64,000 bases of DNA, from contig NZ_CBCSIQ010000022.1 of assembly GCF_965139615.1 (NCBI RefSeq), forward strand, positions 5,205 through 69,204, read 5' to 3'. This DNA comes from Kerstersia similis (lineage in GTDB: Bacteria > Pseudomonadota > Gammaproteobacteria > Burkholderiales > Burkholderiaceae_B). Positions within the stretch are counted from its first letter, which is position 1; every line of letters starts with the position of its first letter. Both the position numbers and the translations under genes were made by a program. Below the pieces are notes generated by a model, which saw only the letters and a list, made by a program, of their open reading frames with translations, was not told the origin of the DNA and did no database searches. Shown in pieces: positions 8,073-17,066 of this stretch.

Positions 8073-9018
8073 CCCGCAGCTCAACCGCCATGGCGAGCTG
8101 ACCCACTTGTTGACGACCGAAGGCCTGCCGCGCGACATCCTGACGCATATTCTGGATACCGCTGCGAACTTTGTGCCCCTGGCCAACCGCGAGGTCAAGA
8201 AAGTCCCGCTGCTGCGTGGCAAAAGCGTCTTCAACTTGTTCTTCGAGAACTCGACCCGCACCCGGACTACCTTCGATATCGCTGCCAAGCGGCTATCGGC
8301 GGATGTGTTCACCTTGAATGTGCAGTCGTCTTCGACGGCCAAGGGCGAATCGCTGCTCGACACGATTGCCAATCTGTCCGCCATGCAGGCTGACCTGTTC
8401 GTCGTGCGCCACGAGGCCAGCGGCGCGCCGTTCCTGATTGCTCAGCATGTGGCGCCGCATGTGCACGTGGTCAATGCCGGTGATGGCCGCCATGCGCACC
8501 CGACGCAGGCTTTGCTGGATATGTACACCATCCGGCACTTCAAGAAAGACTTCTCCAATCTGTGCGTGGCCATCGTCGGTGATGTGCTGCACTCACGCGT
8601 GGCGCGGTCCGATATCCATGCCCTGACCACGCTGGGCGCGGCAGAAGTGCGCGTGATCGGACCCCTGACCTTGTTGCCGGGCGGCCTGGAACAGATGGGT
8701 GTACGGGTGTTCACCGACATCAACGAAGGCCTCAAGGATGTGGACGTCGTCATCGTCCTGCGCCTGCAGAACGAACGTATGCGTGGCGCCCTGCTGCCGT
8801 CGGCGCACGAATATTTCAAGCAGTACGGTTTGACCCGCGAAAAACTGGCGCGCGCCAAGCCTGATGCCATCGTCATGCACCCGGGGCCCATGAACCGGGG
8901 CGTGGAGATCGACTCTGCCGTGGCCGATGGCGATCAGGCGGTCATTCTCAACCAGGTGACCTTTGGTATCGCAGTCCGTATGGCCGCAATGAGCATCGTA
9001 GCGGGAGCACAGGCATGA
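8065..9018 (+). CDS. pyrB: Aspartate carbamoyltransferase catalytic subunit
   Basis: PyrB condenses carbamoyl phosphate and aspartate in pyrimidine synthesis. The 317-residue protein shows the carbamoyl-phosphate loop STRTRT (residues 63-68), the HPTQALLDMYTI segment, DVLHSRVARS and the aspartate-domain motif LRLQNERM. The start is the ATG at 8065, which overlaps pyrR; the frame runs open further upstream. It is followed with a 4-base overlap by a pseudo-dihydroorotase, as in the Pseudomonas-type PyrB-PyrC' holoenzyme. Confidence 0.97.
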   Translation: MNNPQLNRHGELTHLLTTEGLPRDILTHILDTAANFVPLANREVKKVPLLRGKSVFNLFFENSTRTRTTFDIAAKRLSADVFTLNVQSSSTAKGESLLDTIANLSAMQADLFVVRHEASGAPFLIAQHVAPHVHVVNAGDGRHAHPTQALLDMYTIRHFKKDFSNLCVAIVGDVLHSRVARSDIHALTTLGAAEVRVIGPLTLLPGGLEQMGVRVFTDINEGLKDVDVVIVLRLQNERMRGALLPSAHEYFKQYGLTREKLARAKPDAIVMHPGPMNRGVEIDSAVADGDQAVILNQVTFGIAVRMAAMSIVAGAQA

Positions 9019-10313
9019 ATCTGCAGGTAAAGGGAGGCCGGCTGATTGATCCGGCCAGCGGGCTGGATCGCGTGGCGGATCTGTTCGTTGCAAGTGGCCG
9101 GATCGTGGGTCTGGGTGATGTGCCCGCCGGGTTCACGGCAGACCGCGTGGTCGATGCCCAAGGGCTGGCTGTGTTGCCGGGCTTGATCGACCTGTCCGTG
9201 CGTCTGCGTGAGCCGGGTTTTGAGTACCGGGCGACGCTGGAATCGGAAATGCGTGCGGCCCTGGCCGGTGGCGTGACCAGCGTGGTTCAGCCGCCGGATA
9301 CCGACCCGACGCTGGATGAGCCCGGCCTGGTAGAGATGCTCAAGCAGAAGGCCCGCCAGCTCAATCATGTACGCCTGTATCCGCTGGGGGCGACCACGGT
9401 GGGGTTGAAGGGCGAGCGCCTGACGGAAATGGCCGAGCTGACGGAAGCCGGCTGCGTGGCGTTTTCTCAGGCCAATGTGCCGTTGACCGATACCAGCGTC
9501 ATGCTGCGCGCCATGCAGTATGCGCGTACCTATGGCTATGTCCTGTGGGTGCGCCCGCAGGATTATTGGCTGTCGCGCGGCGGGGTAGCGGCCAGTGGCG
9601 CCTATGCGTCGCGGCTGGGCCTGTCGGGGATTCCTGTCCAGGCGGAAACCATTGCGCTGCAGACCCTATTCGACTTGCAGCGCGTGACTGGCGCCCGCTT
9701 GCACCTGTGCCGCCTGTCCAGCGCTGCGGGCCTGGAGCTGGTGCGTGCGGCCAAGCAGGAAGGCTTGCCGCTGAGCTGCGATGTTTCCGTGAACCATGTG
9801 CACCTGACGGATGTGGATATCGGTTTCTTCGATTCCAATTACCGTCTGGATCCGCCGCTGCGTGGTCAGCGTGACCGTGCAGCGATCCGCGAAGCCTTGC
9901 TGGATGGCACCATCGACGCCATTTGCTCCGACCACACGCCCGTGGACGACGACAACAAGCTGTTGCCCTTTGCTGATGCTGAACCTGGCGCCACGGGCCT
10001 GGAGCTGTTGCTCAGCCTGACCGTGAAATGGGCGGCGGAAGCCGATGTGCCGCTGGTGCAGGCACTGGCGCATGTCACCTCCCGGGCGGCGCATGTCCTG
10101 ACCACGGGGGCGCCGGATCTGCCGCCTTGCGGCCGCCTGGAGCTGGGCGCGCTGGCAGACTTCGCCCTGGTGGATCTGGATGCGCGTTGGGTCGTCAGCC
10201 GCGAGACCTTGCTGAGCCAGAGCTGGCACACGCCGTTTACCGGCCTGGAACTGCCGGCCCGGGTGCAGTCCACCTGGGTAGGTGGCCGACAGGTCTGGGA
10301 AGCGGGTTCGTGA
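9015..10313 (+). CDS. Dihydroorotase-like protein PyrC' (pyrX), probably catalytically inactive
   Basis: This 432-residue protein belongs to the amidohydrolase/dihydroorotase family. The metal-binding H-x-H of real dihydroorotases is replaced: the loop reads GLIDLSVRLREPG, with S61-V62-R63 where His-x-His belongs. Other blocks are kept (CDVSVNHVHLTD, AICSDHTPVDDDNK). In Pseudomonas such PyrC' proteins are non-catalytic partners needed for assembly of the PyrB dodecamer, and the 4-base overlap with pyrB supports that role here. A functional pyrC should lie elsewhere in the genome. Confidence 0.9.
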   Translation: MNLQVKGGRLIDPASGLDRVADLFVASGRIVGLGDVPAGFTADRVVDAQGLAVLPGLIDLSVRLREPGFEYRATLESEMRAALAGGVTSVVQPPDTDPTLDEPGLVEMLKQKARQLNHVRLYPLGATTVGLKGERLTEMAELTEAGCVAFSQANVPLTDTSVMLRAMQYARTYGYVLWVRPQDYWLSRGGVAASGAYASRLGLSGIPVQAETIALQTLFDLQRVTGARLHLCRLSSAAGLELVRAAKQEGLPLSCDVSVNHVHLTDVDIGFFDSNYRLDPPLRGQRDRAAIREALLDGTIDAICSDHTPVDDDNKLLPFADAEPGATGLELLLSLTVKWAAEADVPLVQALAHVTSRAAHVLTTGAPDLPPCGRLELGALADFALVDLDARWVVSRETLLSQSWHTPFTGLELPARVQSTWVGGRQVWEAGS

Positions 10314-11059
10314 GGTTCTTGCGTTTTACGCTGCGCGCCATGCTGTTGGTACCCTGGCTGATGAGCGGGTTGCTGACGGTGGCGCTGCTCTACCCCGTAT
10401 TCATGGCGGGCCGTGGCGAAGGCATCGTACGCGGCTGGTCGCGCATATTGATGCGCTGGTGTTGCGGCGTGCGTTGCGAAGTGGTGGGCCAGCCGCTGTT
10501 GAAAGGGCCTGTGCTGTGGACATCCAACCATGTTTCTTGGGTGGATATTTTCATCATCAACAGTGTGCGCGCTTCGATTTTTATCGCCAAGAAGGAAGTG
10601 CGTCAATGGCCCTTGATCGGCTGGCTGGCGGCAGGCGTCGGCACGTTGTTCATTGATCGTGGTTATCGTCAGGCGGTGCGCGAAGTCGGGCAGGCCGTTG
10701 AAATCCATTTCCGCCGTGGCCGTTCCGTGGGCCTGTTTCCGGAAGGAACAACGACGGATGGCATGCGTCTGCTGCCCTTTCGTTCCGGCCTGTTTGCGCC
10801 TGCTGTTGACGCAGGCGTGCCGGTGCAGCCGGTGGCCCTGGTTTTTATGCAGAATGGCAGGCGCAGCAGCCGGGCCGCTTTTACCGGCGACCAGTCTCTG
10901 ATGGCCAATATCTGGTGCATTCTGAGCACCCCGCGCATGTTTGTCAGGATTGAGTTCCTGCCAGTGCTGCAAATGCCTGAAGACGCAGACCACACGGTGC
11001 GCCGGGCACAGATCGCCCGCATGGCGGAACAATCGGTACGCCAGGTCGTCGAGGTGTGA
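10310..11059 (+). CDS. plsC: 1-acyl-sn-glycerol-3-phosphate acyltransferase
   Basis: PlsC acylates lysophosphatidate to phosphatidate at the inner membrane. The GTG at 10310 overlaps the preceding stop and gives 249 residues; it opens VRFLRFTLRAMLLVPWL, a hydrophobic N-terminal segment. The acyltransferase HX4D box is N-H-V-S-W-V-D at residues 73-79, and the glycerophosphate-binding motif is FPEGTTT (143-149). The gene appears to be the last of the pyr cluster and is followed by a 10-bp hairpin. Confidence 0.92.
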   Translation: MRFLRFTLRAMLLVPWLMSGLLTVALLYPVFMAGRGEGIVRGWSRILMRWCCGVRCEVVGQPLLKGPVLWTSNHVSWVDIFIINSVRASIFIAKKEVRQWPLIGWLAAGVGTLFIDRGYRQAVREVGQAVEIHFRRGRSVGLFPEGTTTDGMRLLPFRSGLFAPAVDAGVPVQPVALVFMQNGRRSSRAAFTGDQSLMANIWCILSTPRMFVRIEFLPVLQMPEDADHTVRRAQIARMAEQSVRQVVEV

Positions 11060-11063
11060 TGTA

Positions 11064-11087
11064 CCGGGCTGGCTAGCGCCAGCCCGG
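11064..11087. terminator. GC-rich hairpin between convergent plsC and apaH
   Basis: A perfect 10-bp stem (CCGGGCTGGC / GCCAGCCCGG) with loop TAGC lies 4 bases after the plsC stop. The downstream T-richness is weak, so termination may be partial. Confidence 0.5.
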
Positions 11088-11162
11088 TGGGCCTCGGCCT
11101 GTTTGCCAGTCCCGCTGGCGGCCGGTCTGGGCGGATATCCCGACAGACCGATCACAAGGATG

Positions 11163-11999
11163 CTAAAAGAGGGCGGGATCCTGGTACTGCTGGCAGGTGA
11201 TCTGCAGGATTTTGCGATCGCGCAGCCGCATGGCAGTGAGGTGCCCTCCCCAGACGCAGCCGGTATCCAGGCAGATGACATCGGGGCGAACCAGCAGCCC
11301 GAGGGTGGACCAATGCCCGAAGACCACCACCACGTTGCGGGTGGCGCGCCCAGGGATGTCATACCAGGGCATCAGGGCCGGCGGATGTTGGCCCGGTACG
11401 GCCTTGGCCGCGAAATCCATCTGGCCCTTGGCGGTTCCCAGGCGCATGCGCGTAAGCGCGTTGATGATCACTCGCATGCGCTTGCCGCCGGTGAGGTCAT
11501 CCTTCCATTCGGCCGGTTCATTGCCATACATTTTCTGCAGGCCTTTGCGCCAGTTTGGTCCGCGCAGGACAGCTTCCACTTCCGCTGCCAGTGACAGGGT
11601 CTTGGCGCAGTCCCATTTGGGCAGGACGCCGGCATGGACCATCAGGTGGCCGTTCTCGAAGTGCGCCAGCGGACGGTGACGCAGCCAATCCAGCAGTTCC
11701 TCGGCATCGGGTGCCTGCAGGATTTCACTGATCGTGTCGTTTTTGCCGGGTTTGCGGATATCGGCGGCGACGGCCAGCAGGTGCAGGTCATGATTGCCCA
11801 GCACACAAGTGGCGCGTTCTCCCATGTCGCGGATGCGGCGCAGGGTTTGCAGCGATTGGGGGCCACGGTTGACGAGATCGCCGGCGAACCATAAACGGCT
11901 GTCCGGTGCGCCGGCGATCTCAGGCAAGGCGAGGAGTTGTTCCAGAGGAACGCAGCAGCCTTGCACGTCACCGATCATCCAGATATCGGGACGGTTCAT
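11163..11999 (-). CDS. apaH: Bis(5'-nucleosyl)-tetraphosphatase, symmetrical
   Basis: ApaH splits Ap4A into two ADP. The 278-residue protein carries the metallophosphatase signatures GDVQG (10-14), GDLVNRG (39-45) and GNHD (67-70), plus a downstream H-x-G in MVHAGVLPKW. The start ATG overlaps the lptG stop (ATGA), so translation is probably coupled. A GGAG lies about 12 bases upstream inside lptG. The pairing with lptG differs from the enterobacterial apaGH arrangement. Confidence 0.96.
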   Translation of the reverse strand: MNRPDIWMIGDVQGCCVPLEQLLALPEIAGAPDSRLWFAGDLVNRGPQSLQTLRRIRDMGERATCVLGNHDLHLLAVAADIRKPGKNDTISEILQAPDAEELLDWLRHRPLAHFENGHLMVHAGVLPKWDCAKTLSLAAEVEAVLRGPNWRKGLQKMYGNEPAEWKDDLTGGKRMRVIINALTRMRLGTAKGQMDFAAKAVPGQHPPALMPWYDIPGRATRNVVVVFGHWSTLGLLVRPDVICLDTGCVWGGHLTAMRLRDRKILQITCQQYQDPALF

Positions 12000-13174
12000 A
12001 GCGGGTGTTTTCTCCAGGGGTTGCGGTGTGTCGCCAGACGGGCGAGAAAATGGCGGTTTTCCATGATCAGCAGGGAGCCCAGCGCGATCAGCAAGGCTGC
12101 GGCGTTGGGTAGCAGCGCCGTGCTCCAGGGCGGCAGGCGCCCCAGCATGCCGATATTCAGCGCCAATTGATTCAGCATGAAAAAGCCTACGCCCAGCAGA
12201 ATGCCGATGAACACTTTGGCGCCGACGCCGCCGCGCCGGGTCTGCATGAAGCTGATGGGAGCGGCAATGGTCATCATGACCAGCAGCGTGAAGGGGTAGA
12301 TCAGTTTGCGCCACAGCGCGACGATCTGACGGTCAGCCTGCAGGTGATTGCTGTGCAGGTAGGAAATGTAGTCCCACAGCGTGAGCATGGACATGCGCTC
12401 AGGGGTCAGCACACGCGCCAGCAGGCGTTCTGCCGTCAGGGTGGTCTGCATGGCCATCTGGTCTTCGCGGTCGATGGTGACCAGGGGCTGGCTGCCCGGC
12501 CGGGTTTGCGAGAAGGCCGTGGCGGCATCAAGATCGACGCGATGGTGGCTGATGGTGTTCAGGTGCAGTTCATCGCCGCTGAAACTGCCGCTTTCCGCCA
12601 TGGCCAGGGCGCTCAGGCGTTTGTCGGGCGCGAAGGTGTAAAGCGTGATGTCGCGGACGCCGCCATTGGCCTCCAGTTTGCCGACGTTGATGATGCGCAT
12701 GCCGCCTTCGGGCGTGGGCTCCTTGAACCAGTAGCCGCTATGCATGGCGCCGCCGCCCGGTTTGCCGCGCAGCAGCAGGTTGGCTTCGCTGCCATGCAGT
12801 TCGGCGGCCGGCGTGATGACTTCGGAAAGCAGCAAGGCGCCTGCCATCCAGGGCAACGTGACGATCCAGAGCATACCCAGCAGCCGGGCGCCGCTGACGC
12901 CCGAGACGCGCAGGATCACCAGTTCATTGCGTTGCGCCAACCCGGCCAGCGCCAGGATGGCGCCGATCAGCAGCCCGATGGGCAGCAGGTCGTAAAGGCG
13001 CGTGGGCAGTTGCAGCGCTTGCAGGTAAAGCAAGGCGGGCAGGGTGTAGCTGCCGCCCAGGCTGTCCAGTTCTTCAATCAGGGAGAAAAACGTAAACAAC
13101 CCGAGCAGCGCGAGCAGCACTACCGCGCAGGAGCGGTAGATTTCGCGGGCCAGATAACGGCGTGCGGTGCGCAT
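11996..13174 (-). CDS. lptG: LPS export ABC transporter permease LptG
   Basis: This 392-residue YjgP/YjgQ-family permease has three N-terminal transmembrane helices, a periplasmic beta-jellyroll (about residues 130-270) and three C-terminal helices. The segment LAGLAQRNELVILRVSGVS is the family hallmark. LptG with LptF and LptB drives LPS from the inner membrane towards LptA. I call LptG rather than LptF from overall resemblance (for example IGAILALAGLAQRNELV). Its usual partner lptF is not adjacent: mtgA lies upstream, so lptF must be elsewhere. Confidence 0.85.
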   Translation of the reverse strand: MRTARRYLAREIYRSCAVVLLALLGLFTFFSLIEELDSLGGSYTLPALLYLQALQLPTRLYDLLPIGLLIGAILALAGLAQRNELVILRVSGVSGARLLGMLWIVTLPWMAGALLLSEVITPAAELHGSEANLLLRGKPGGGAMHSGYWFKEPTPEGGMRIINVGKLEANGGVRDITLYTFAPDKRLSALAMAESGSFSGDELHLNTISHHRVDLDAATAFSQTRPGSQPLVTIDREDQMAMQTTLTAERLLARVLTPERMSMLTLWDYISYLHSNHLQADRQIVALWRKLIYPFTLLVMMTIAAPISFMQTRRGGVGAKVFIGILLGVGFFMLNQLALNIGMLGRLPPWSTALLPNAAALLIALGSLLIMENRHFLARLATHRNPWRKHPL

Positions 13175-13283
13175 GCGGCGGAAACCTTGACTGGATGGAA
13201 AGGGAAAGCCTGTTATTTTGGCGCGTTTCGATAGATTTTGCAGGAAGACGGCCTGATTGGCGCGGGATCAGCGCGCCAGGATG

Positions 13284-14015
13284 TCAGGGAATGTGAACCT
13301 GTTTCATGCGTGCCAGCAACGTTGCTGTCTGTTTGTTGAGGAACGCGGTGTTGCGATGCTTGTCGTAATAGCGAGGATTCGGAAGCATGGCGGCCAGCCG
13401 CGCCGCTTGGGCCGCGCTGAGCTGCTGCGCGGACACCCCATAATAATGCCGTGCGGCAGCTTCAGCGCCGAAAATCCCTACTCCCCACTCGGCCAGATTG
13501 AGATACAACTCCAGGATCCGGCGCTTGTCCATGCTGTGTTCGATCATATAGGCCAGCACCAGTTCCTGCGCCTTGCGCAGATAGCTGCGCGAGCCGGACA
13601 GAAACAGATTCTTTGCCAACTGCTGGGTGATCGTGGAGCCGCCGCGAATACGGCTGGATTGCTGGTTGTGCTGCCAGGCGCTGCGGATGGCTTCCCATTC
13701 GACGCCATCGTGCTGCGTGAAGCGGGAATCCTCGGCAGCGATGACCGCGCGTTTCAGGTTATTGCTGATGCGGTCATAGGGAACCCAGCGGTAATCCAGC
13801 CGGGCATCCGGTTGGCTGTCCCGGAGGCGCGACAGTTCTTGTCGCATGACGGCGCTGCTGCCCGGATCCTGGCGGGCATACCAGGCGACCTGGGCCAGCA
13901 GCCAAAGCTGCGAGAGCAGCAGCAGGATCAGCAATGCCATGACCAGCGCGCCCAGCCGTTTCGGCCAGGACCAGCGGAAGCCTGGGCTGACGTGGTCGGG
14001 GGCGTGGTCCTGCAT
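13284..14015 (-). CDS. mtgA: Monofunctional biosynthetic peptidoglycan transglycosylase
   Basis: This 243-residue GT51 glycosyltransferase polymerises lipid II. It has a single N-terminal membrane anchor (about residues 18-45) and the GT51 motifs: VIAAEDSRFTQHDGVEW with the catalytic Glu, GGSTITQQLAKNLFLS, KAQELVLAYMIE and ILELYLNLAEWG. The gene follows aroE by 14 bases, the common aroE-mtgA pair of betaproteobacteria. Confidence 0.96.
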   Translation of the reverse strand: MQDHAPDHVSPGFRWSWPKRLGALVMALLILLLLSQLWLLAQVAWYARQDPGSSAVMRQELSRLRDSQPDARLDYRWVPYDRISNNLKRAVIAAEDSRFTQHDGVEWEAIRSAWQHNQQSSRIRGGSTITQQLAKNLFLSGSRSYLRKAQELVLAYMIEHSMDKRRILELYLNLAEWGVGIFGAEAAARHYYGVSAQQLSAAQAARLAAMLPNPRYYDKHRNTAFLNKQTATLLARMKQVHIP

Positions 14016-14029
14016 GGCGGTCGGCGGCT

Positions 14030-14890
14030 TCAGGCAGCGCCGGAGAGACGTTGCCGCAGCGCGGTGAGTACCGGGGCCGTGTCCGGCGTCAGGTCATGCC
14101 AGATTTCAAAACTGGCGGCAGCCTGGCCGACCAGCATGCCCAGGCCATCGCTGGCACGGCCGGCGCCGTCGGCCACGGCCTGCTGCATGAAGGGCGTAGG
14201 CTGGGCGGAGTACACCATGTCGTAGGCCAGCGAACCCGGCGCGTAAAGGCCGGCAGGCAGGTTCAGGGTGGCATCGCCCAGGCTGCTGGAAGTGGCGTTG
14301 ATGACCAGATTCCAGCCTTCCGGGCGGCTGGCGGCATCCAGGCCGCCGGCTTCCAGGCGGCTGGCCTGGGGCAGGGTGCGCACCAGAGGATTGGTGATCA
14401 TTTCCTGGGCGCGCTGCGCATTGCGGTTGACGATGCGCAGGCTGGCGCAACCTGCGGCCAGCAGGGCCTGCAAGACACCCCGGGCGGCACCGCCGGCGCC
14501 GATGATGAGGACATGCGCATCCTTGAGGGGCGCGCCTTGCTGTTGCAGATCCTGTACCAGGCCGATGCCATCGGTATTGCAGCCATGCATCATGCCGTCG
14601 TGCATCCAGAGCGTATTGACGGCACCGGCGACGCGAGCCCGCGCGCTGAGCGCCTGGGAGGCCAGGGCGTAGGCATCCAGCTTGAACGGCGCCGTGACAT
14701 TCATGCCGCGCGCGCCAGCGGCGAAGAAGGGCAGGACAACCTCATTGAAGCCGCCGATAGGGGCCAGCAGGCGGGAGTATTCCAGCGGCATGTCGAACTG
14801 CCGGGCGAAAGCCTGGTGGATGTCCGGGGACAGGCTATGGCCGATCGGATTGCCGATGACGGCACAGATGATGGGTTTCGTGTCGCTCAT
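14030..14890 (-). CDS. aroE: Shikimate dehydrogenase (NADP+)
   Basis: AroE reduces 3-dehydroshikimate to shikimate. The 286-residue protein starts with VIGNPIGHSLSPDIH (substrate binding), has the catalytic lysine in VTAPFKLDAYA, the NADP Rossmann motif IIGAGGAARGVL, and GLGMLVGQAAASFEIW near the end. The length is normal. It is probably co-transcribed with mtgA. Confidence 0.96.
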   Translation of the reverse strand: MSDTKPIICAVIGNPIGHSLSPDIHQAFARQFDMPLEYSRLLAPIGGFNEVVLPFFAAGARGMNVTAPFKLDAYALASQALSARARVAGAVNTLWMHDGMMHGCNTDGIGLVQDLQQQGAPLKDAHVLIIGAGGAARGVLQALLAAGCASLRIVNRNAQRAQEMITNPLVRTLPQASRLEAGGLDAASRPEGWNLVINATSSSLGDATLNLPAGLYAPGSLAYDMVYSAQPTPFMQQAVADGAGRASDGLGMLVGQAAASFEIWHDLTPDTAPVLTALRQRLSGAA

Positions 14891-15004
14891 GGTCGCAAAG
14901 AAAGGAGACGGCGGAGCACCCGGCCTGGCTGGATGATCCGCGCAACGGAGGAACGCTGGCGTTGGCGCATGTTCAACGGCAGTGTATCCCGTCGGGCGTC
15001 CGGT

Positions 15005-16897
15005 TTACGCGTTTTCGGTGATGACACCCAGATAGCGGCAGTCCAGCGTCAGCGCCAGTTCGTCTTTGCCCATCAGTTCCAGCCTGACCGGCGTGCCGCG
15101 TTCCAGTTCCGGCATGCCGGCGACGCGGGTGACAAAGGGTGCGCAGCTGAAACGCACGAGGTCTTCACGCAGGACATGCGCCGTGACTTCCTTGAGGCCT
15201 TGCTGCTGGAACCAGCGCAGGCACCAATAGCGCTCCATGGCATCCTGATGGTCGTGCCAGGTCGCGTATTGCGCTTCAAAGGCGCCGATGATGGCGAACA
15301 GGTCGGCATCGCGTGGCTTGAATGGGGCGACCAGCGGGGCCGAGATGCCGTGCTGTGCGGCGGCGATCAATTGCCATTGGTTGACCAGATCCACATAGCG
15401 CCGCAGCGGCGAAGTGCACCAGGCATATTGCGGCACGCCGATGGCCTCGTGTGGCAGGGCATGGGTGCTCATGCGGGTGCGGCCAGCTTGCTGGGAGCGG
15501 TAAATGCCGGGCAAGCCGGTACGCGCGAGCAACTCGCCCCAAAGCGTATTGGCCAGGATCATATATTCGGCCACCAGCCGATCCAGCGGCGCATTGCGGC
15601 GGCGCGGTTCGATGCGGACGGTGGCATCGGGGTCGTCCGGGTTGCCATCCAGGTAGAAGCTGTATTCGACCCGGTTGTTGTTTTCCGGCTTGCCGCGTAC
15701 TTCATCACGCCGGGCGGACAGGGCCAGCGCCAGTTGCCAAAGCGGCTGCATCCAGTCGAGATGCGGGTGGGCATCGGCCGGGCCGGCCAGGGCTTCCTCG
15801 CTGTAGATGGCGTCCATCTGGTTGTGGCGCAGGTTTTCGCGCACCTGCACACGCTCCAGGCGAGTTTCAGTATGGCGTATTGCGCCGGTGGCCGGGTCGG
15901 CTTCCACATACAGCGACAGCGCGGGCACGGGTTTGCCGGCATCCAGCGAGAAGCGGCTGATCAATGCTTCAGGCTGCATGGGGATTTTTTCCCCAGGCGT
16001 ATAGACCGTGGACAGCCGGGTGCGCGCATGTTTGTCCAGTTCGCTGTCGCGGGTGACAGCCAGGCCCGGGACGGCCACGTGGACACCTACGCGCAGCCAG
16101 CCATCCTCCAGACGCTGCACGGACAGTGCATCGTCGATTTCGGTGGTGGTGATGTCGTCGATGGAATAGGCCTGGGCATCAGCCAGTGGCAGGTCGGCGC
16201 CCAGGTCAGGCACCGTGATGTCGCCAAAGCCGGTGCCGCGCGGGAAGTTCGCGGCAAGGAACCGGGCCTTGTGCAGCGCCAGCGGGCTGGGCCAGGCACC
16301 CAGGTCCAGCAGCAGGCGTTCCGGGCTTTTCTGCAATTGCTGGCAGGCCGCGTCCATGGCCTTCCAGGCCATGCTGTTCTTGTCGGGACGGATCAACAGC
16401 ATCTCGGCGGCTTCGGCGATGGGGGCAGGCAGGCGGCCTGCCGTCATGTCATCGACCCATTGCTGCTGCTGTTCCGCCTGCAGGCGCTTTTTCTCCTGGG
16501 CTGCCTTGGCAGCCGCGAGAATGTCTGCCGGCGCAGCGCGGTAGCGTCCTTTGCCACGACGATGGAAATAGATGGGGGCGCTGTGCAGGCGCAGGATCAA
16601 GGCTGCCTTCTCGAGTGCGGAAGGCGCATGGCCGTAGTAATCGGCGGCAAATTCGGCCGCTTCAAAATCTTCCTGGCTGCTGCACTCCCAAAGGAAATCG
16701 AGGTCGATGTCTTCGGCCTGGGCCTGGGCTTGCGTCAGGAAATTGGCGGCATCCTTGGTATCAAAGGTAAACAGCGCATTGGTGCGCTTGATTTTGCTGC
16801 GCTTGCCGCTTTCCGATTCCACTTGCAGGCTGGCGTCGGTTTCAGCAAGGATGTGGCCGATCTTGAAACCGCCGTCTTCTTCGTAGAACAAATACAT
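15005..16897 (-). CDS. RNB-domain exoribonuclease (RNase II-like)
   Basis: This 630-residue 3'-to-5' exoribonuclease has the catalytic RNB signature SIDDITTTEIDDAL at about residue 250, with the clustered metal-binding aspartates intact, and SPLRRYVDLVNQWQL further on. The C-terminus (VTAHVLREDLVRF to LTLDCRYLG) fits an S1-like domain. The length is close to E. coli RNase II (644) and shorter than RNase R. N-terminal cold-shock domains are not obvious by eye. Confidence 0.9.
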   Translation of the reverse strand: MYLFYEEDGGFKIGHILAETDASLQVESESGKRSKIKRTNALFTFDTKDAANFLTQAQAQAEDIDLDFLWECSSQEDFEAAEFAADYYGHAPSALEKAALILRLHSAPIYFHRRGKGRYRAAPADILAAAKAAQEKKRLQAEQQQQWVDDMTAGRLPAPIAEAAEMLLIRPDKNSMAWKAMDAACQQLQKSPERLLLDLGAWPSPLALHKARFLAANFPRGTGFGDITVPDLGADLPLADAQAYSIDDITTTEIDDALSVQRLEDGWLRVGVHVAVPGLAVTRDSELDKHARTRLSTVYTPGEKIPMQPEALISRFSLDAGKPVPALSLYVEADPATGAIRHTETRLERVQVRENLRHNQMDAIYSEEALAGPADAHPHLDWMQPLWQLALALSARRDEVRGKPENNNRVEYSFYLDGNPDDPDATVRIEPRRRNAPLDRLVAEYMILANTLWGELLARTGLPGIYRSQQAGRTRMSTHALPHEAIGVPQYAWCTSPLRRYVDLVNQWQLIAAAQHGISAPLVAPFKPRDADLFAIIGAFEAQYATWHDHQDAMERYWCLRWFQQQGLKEVTAHVLREDLVRFSCAPFVTRVAGMPELERGTPVRLELMGKDELALTLDCRYLGVITENA

Positions 16898-17066
16898 CTT
16901 GTCGCGTATTCCTGGGGGAGTTGGCCCGAGCCAGCGGGCCCGGGGTATGGCTGTGTGGAAATGAAAGGAGCGGACGGAGCGCTGGCGGTGGCCGGAGAGA
17001 ATTGCCGGTCGGTTTTGTTACCTGCGCTGGCCGGTTTTTTATCTTGCGGTTTTGACCTGCGGTTTT

